Shown in pieces: positions 60,465 to 64,000 of a DNA stretch of 64,000 nucleotides (within the stretch, counting starts at the first letter, position 1; the number at the start of each line of letters is the position of its first letter). Source of the stretch: Hemicordylus capensis (lineage: Eukaryota > Chordata > Lepidosauria > Squamata > Cordylidae). The stretch lies in the NCBI RefSeq assembly GCF_027244095.1, contig NC_069658.1, forward strand, positions 261,524,687 to 261,588,686. Reading direction: 5' to 3'. The notes below the pieces were generated by a model. The model was not told the origin of the DNA. It saw only the letters and a program-made list of their open reading frames with translations, and did not search any database. The position numbers were made by a program, and so were the translations under genes.

Positions 60465-60612
60465 GGTATCCCCATTTATTTTCACAACAACTCTGTGAGG
60501 TAGGTTAGGCTGAGGGAAGGTAATTGCCTCAAGTGACCCAATAAGCTTTGTGGCTGAGCAGGGATTTGAACTCAAGTCTCTCCAGCCTTAAGCCAAAGCT
60601 CTAAGCTCTATG
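60465..60612 (-). mobile_element. tRNA-derived SINE
   Basis: CTCTGTGAGGTAGGTTAGGC, CAGGGATTTGAACTCAAG and AGCTCTAAGCTC, antisense. Confidence 0.78.
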
Positions 60613-60851
60613 CCTGTGGTTCTCTAAGGGCTAAACTACATATTGTGTTCAGGGGTATAGCAAGGTTGGAGTGGACCCTGGGACAAGAAGCAAAGATAGG
60701 CCCCCGAGCTCCCCCCACCTTCCCACTACTTTGCTGCAGAACAATTGTAAAGACATGGTGAAAACCAAACCATTTTTGGTGCACCCCATTCTCTCACTCC
60801 TATGCAAATAATATCACACTCTTCCCACATGCACACTCATGCGTGTGCGTG

Positions 60852-60897
60852 CTCGCTCTCTCTCTCTCTCTCACGCACACACACACACACACACACT
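60852..60897 (+). repeat. (CT)n(CA)n microsatellite
   Basis: About nine CT units switch to about a dozen CA units. Confidence 0.9.
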
Positions 60898-61277
60898 GGC
60901 ATGCACACATTCACCAGATCAGAAACAATTTTTAAGCACATATACCAAATAAAACCACCTCATATGTTCATACAACATCAGCAGTGAAGAGCGAGCTGTC
61001 ATTCAGAAATCGGGGGGGGGGCTCTCCCTCAGGAACCCAGGGACATTTGTCCCTCACTTGTTCAATTATACCTATCATTGGGAATGATCCATTGGGGAGA
61101 AGGGGGCCTTTATCCCTTGTCCCCCACATCTGAAAAGTTAACTCAAAAATTAAGACTCAGACCAGGGAGACTTTGGTTTAACCCTTCTTCAGTAATTGAG
61201 CTCTAACATACACAAGATTACAAACCTGCAATCCACATGAATTCATCCTGGAAGAAATGAATACTTCCAAGGTAATT

Positions 61278-61475
61278 TATTTACCACAGTGTCGACTCCT
61301 GGTGACCATTGAGCCCTGTGGTTGTCTTTGGTAGAATACAGGAGGGGTTTACCACTATCATCTCCCGCGCAGTCTGAGATGATGCCTTTCAGCATCTTCC
61401 TATATCACTGTTGCTCAATATAGGTGTAGTCTGAGAAACATACCAGCGGGGATTAGTACCAATAACCTCTGGGCA
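61278..61475 (-). mobile_element. Sauria-type SINE, antisense
   Basis: TCGACTCCTGGTGACCATTG, AGAATACAGGAGGGGTTTAC, CTTTCAGCATCTTCCTATAT. The 5' end trails off near 61475. Confidence 0.82.
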
Positions 61476-61485
61476 TTATGGGTAG

Positions 61486-61733
61486 ACCACCAAGGCCGGG
61501 AGGCTTCTTGTAGCTTCCCGGCCAGGGGGCGGGGTCTACTTGCAAGTTGCCACAGCATCTCACAATCGGGAACAGGAGGTTAGCGGAGCACTTGCTCCAC
61601 TAACCTCGTTTAAGGGGAGGGGAACTTTGGGAGCTCTGCTGCTGGGAGCTGCACAGCTCCCGCTGCGGCTCACAACCTCCGAAAACCGGGCTGGGCTCCC
61701 CTAGCCTGGCTGAGGCTATTCTCACGGCCATGT
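61486..61733. mobile_element. DNA element T, copy 3 (one half)
   Basis: CGGGAGGCTTCTTGTAGC, AGCGGAGCACTTGCTCCACT, GGGCTCCCCTAGCCTGG, ending GCTGAGGCTATTCTCAC. The other half is absent. Confidence 0.68.
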
Positions 61734-62334
61734 GCTGCAACGGCAGCTGCGCTGCTCCCCGCAGCAAAACCCCCAAAGTTGTGGGAGCATTTGAGGGAAT
61801 GTTGCATGAGTGTACAGATGGTCTGTACATTCATACACGTTTCTGTGTGAATGGGTGTACCTGCTTTCATTTTAAAAGTGAACCTACTGACCCCCCTCAA
61901 ACGCAAGGTACAGATAGAAAGTGGGCATCCAGGCTGCTGGCAACACCTCCTGGGCTGGCATCATAGATGCCAGGGGAAGTAGCAGCCCAGCCCCAGGAAT
62001 TCCCATAATGCACCACACTACTTATGTGATGCATTGTGGGATTCCTGGAGGCCAGCTTCAATCCTCCAGGCTCCAGATTGCCATTCCACTCGCCGCAGCC
62101 CAGTACAGCTGGCTCGGCAGCAAGGGGCTGTCATGTGGGAGGAAAGCAGGTAGGCTCCTGCCTTCCCTCCAGCCCTCCCCAGCGCCTTTGGAACTGGCTG
62201 GGAGGGGGACTTTCACAATGGGAAACAGAGCCAGGAAGAACTCTGGGATAATCAGACATCCAGTGTGGTGGTGTATCTGGAGGGTCCGACTAGAAGTAGG
62301 GAGAAGCCTGGATTTAAATACTTGAAGGGTGGCC

Positions 62335-62440
62335 TGGTTTAGACTGGTTTAGCCTAACCTACCTCACAGGGTTGTTGTGAGTATAAACAGGGGTGAGGTA
62401 AAGAACCATGTACACTGCCCTGATCTCCCTGGAGAGAGGC
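62335..62440 (+). mobile_element. tRNA-derived SINE, 3' fragment
   Basis: CTAACCTACCTCACAGGGTT followed by TGTACACTGCCCTGA. Only the rear half remains. Confidence 0.6.
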
Positions 62441-62449
62441 TGGGGAGGG

Positions 62450-62970
62450 GGAACACAATGAGGCGAATCTCAGGAGCGAGCAAAACCTCAGGGAGCCCAG
62501 CCCGGTTTTGCTCGCTCGTGAGAACCACCAGGCTCACGGGCAAGCCCAGTGCCTCCATGGCGGCAAGCCCGCCTAAATACCTGCCCCCTTAAATGAGGTT
62601 AACGGAGAGAGTGCTCTGTTAACCTCATTTCAGCAATCGTGTGTCAGCCGCAATAGCTCGCAACCACGGCGGGCACACTTGGGAGTGGGGAGAGAGGGCA
62701 CTGCATTACTGGGGCTGTGTGTGTGTGGGGTGGGTGGGTGGGTGGAGTGCCATATGGCGGCATTTCCCTTCACCCAACCCCTGGAGCTGCCAGGCGAGCC
62801 ACGGTCGGGTGCAGGAGCGCCAGCCGGAGCCAAGCTGCTGCTCGTCTGGGCGGGCAATCTGCCTGCCCAAGGAGGGGTGAGTGATGGTCTGCAGGGAGAG
62901 AAGCGGGTCAAGCCCGCTCTCCCTGCAGAACCCCTTTCAGCTCTGCACACTGATCATGTGTAGAGCCTTA
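62450..62970. mobile_element. DNA element T, copy 4 (reverse orientation)
   Basis: Compared with copy 1 the order is reversed: GGGAGCCCAGCCCGG first, then AATGAGGTTAACGGAG, and GCCCGCTCTCCCTGCAG at the right, ending near ATGTGTAGAGCCTTA. Confidence 0.7.
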
Positions 62971-63571
62971 TTGTAATATTCTTCACATGCCTTCACTGAG
63001 GACCAGACTAGATAGGATGGGGGAGATTTATTGTTAGGATGTGGTTTGGCTTAATAAAGCAAAAAGCCAGAGTAAGGCAACACCTGTATTAGAATCAACA
63101 ATTAGTTGATTCCAGCCTAAAGAGTTTTAGAGAATTTGAAAGTCATTGACTACTTTCTGATAGTTTAGTTGGTCCTAATAAAGGAATTACCCTTCCTTGC
63201 TTTTTATCTCAAAATAGACCAACAATATTTGTATGTGTGCGTGCGCGAGAGAGAACTAATTAGCACCCCTACCCAGCTGTTCTGGAGAGCCTAAATGCAG
63301 TGCTCTGGGAAAGGCTCCCCTCTCCACTCTTGCCTTTTCCCTGCTCTACACTCCTGTTTTTTTTTTTTTTTTTTGTAAAGCTACTATTAGCCACAGAGAG
63401 GAATAAATGGAGGTACAACATCTGCAAGTGATTGTCTGGGGTGGGGGAGCACATGGAACCAGTTTTGTGCATTCCTATTTCTTAGCATATGGGAACAACT
63501 TACCCTCAAGCTTTTATTCTTATGTTCATGTGAACAGAGATCTTGACTATTAAGAATAGAGAGAGAGAGAG

Positions 63572-63795
63572 AGAGCCAGCGTGGTGTAGTGGTTAGAGTG
63601 CTGGACTAGGACTGGGGAGACCCGAGTTCAAATTCCCATTCAGCCATGATACCTGCTGGGTGACTCTGGGCCAGTCACTTCTCTCTCAGCCTAACCTACT
63701 TCCCAGGGTTGTTGTGAGGAGGAACTTAAGTATGTACTACACCGCTCTGGTCTCCTTGGAGGAAGAGCGGGATATAAATGTAATAATAATATCAC
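63572..63795 (+). mobile_element. tRNA-derived SINE, full length
   Basis: GCCAGCGTGGTGTAGTGGTT head, GAGTTCAAATTCCCATTCAG, GGAGGAAGAGCGGGATATAA end and an AATAAT tail, next to a GA repeat. Confidence 0.88.
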
Positions 63796-64000
63796 TTTTT
63801 AACCAAAAAGAAAGACCACAAAGCCGTTTATACAACGAAGTAAATCAGAACATGAGAAAAAGGAATGATGGAATATGCAAAGTTAGGGCTGGAAATAGTC
63901 TCAAACCATCAAAATCTACATTTTTTAAATATTCAACAGCACTTATTTGTTCTGGATTAAAATGGGAGGCACATTCTTGCACCTCAGATGTTAACTTTTA

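Larger units (their letters stand above)
42826..64000 (-). other. PPP1R18: Repeat-rich region, read as PPP1R18 intron
   Basis: 21 kb with many dated repeats but no exon I can support on either strand. Stretches without any recognised feature: 44.82-45.65, 49.56-51.16, 54.31-54.76, 57.12-57.78, 58.00-58.72 and 62.97-63.57 kb. Whether it is truly intron depends on the 5' part of the gene beyond the window. Confidence 0.45.

Noticed and set aside
62630-62950. 106-codon open stretch on the minus strand, rich in Pro/Ala/Ser
   Set aside because: It lies inside DNA element T copy 4, and the same sequence type occurs in non-coding form in the other copies.

Overview
This is vertebrate nuclear DNA with small exons in long repeat-filled introns. 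The repeats point to a squamate reptile: tRNA-derived SINEs of the Sauria type, an R4-type LINE sitting in TAA repeats, CR1 and L2-like LINEs, a DIRS-type element and many short hAT-like foldback elements. The species cannot be named from the sequence.

Three host genes are supported, in the order found beside the human MHC class I region. (1) The 3' end of a C6orf136 orthologue lies on the + strand at 2701-4114. Its 5' exons are not seen and presumably lie left of the window. (2) A complete DHX16 (PRP2-type DEAH-box splicing helicase) lies on the - strand at 10367-36092. It has 20 coding exons that join into one open frame of about 1060 residues, a GC-rich promoter near 35.8-36.4 kb and a polyadenylation signal at 10243-10248. 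(3) The last two coding exons of a phostensin/PPP1R18-like gene lie on the - strand at 41503-42825, with a probable 2.2 kb 3' UTR. The rest of that gene would have to lie right of 64000, across an intron of more than 21 kb.

Layout: 1-4.3 kb, end of C6orf136; 4.35-5.1 kb, a hAT-like element carrying a second repeat; 6.08-9.75 kb, a broken DIRS-type retroelement between the convergent C6orf136 and DHX16; 10.2-36.3 kb, DHX16, with two tandem R4 LINE 3' ends in its 13th intron; 36.9-38.4 kb, a CR1 LINE with a SINE inside it; 39.3-42.8 kb, the end of PPP1R18; 43-64 kb, repeat-rich DNA without a recognised gene, read as PPP1R18 intron. It holds nested SINE/LINE insertions, a pyrimidine-rich degenerate tandem repeat, a 220 bp hairpin and four copies of one terminal-inverted-repeat family.

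No prokaryotic or phage-type system, CRISPR array or operon is present. The most notable structures are transposon architectures: site-specific tandem R4 insertions in TAA repeats, reciprocal nesting of two repeat families, two SINEs inserted in the same target site, and a family of palindromic elements carrying a motif like that bound by ZNF143/THAP11. Exon boundaries were read by eye from splice consensus, frame continuity and remembered human proteins. Repeat ends are approximate unless a target-site duplication is given.
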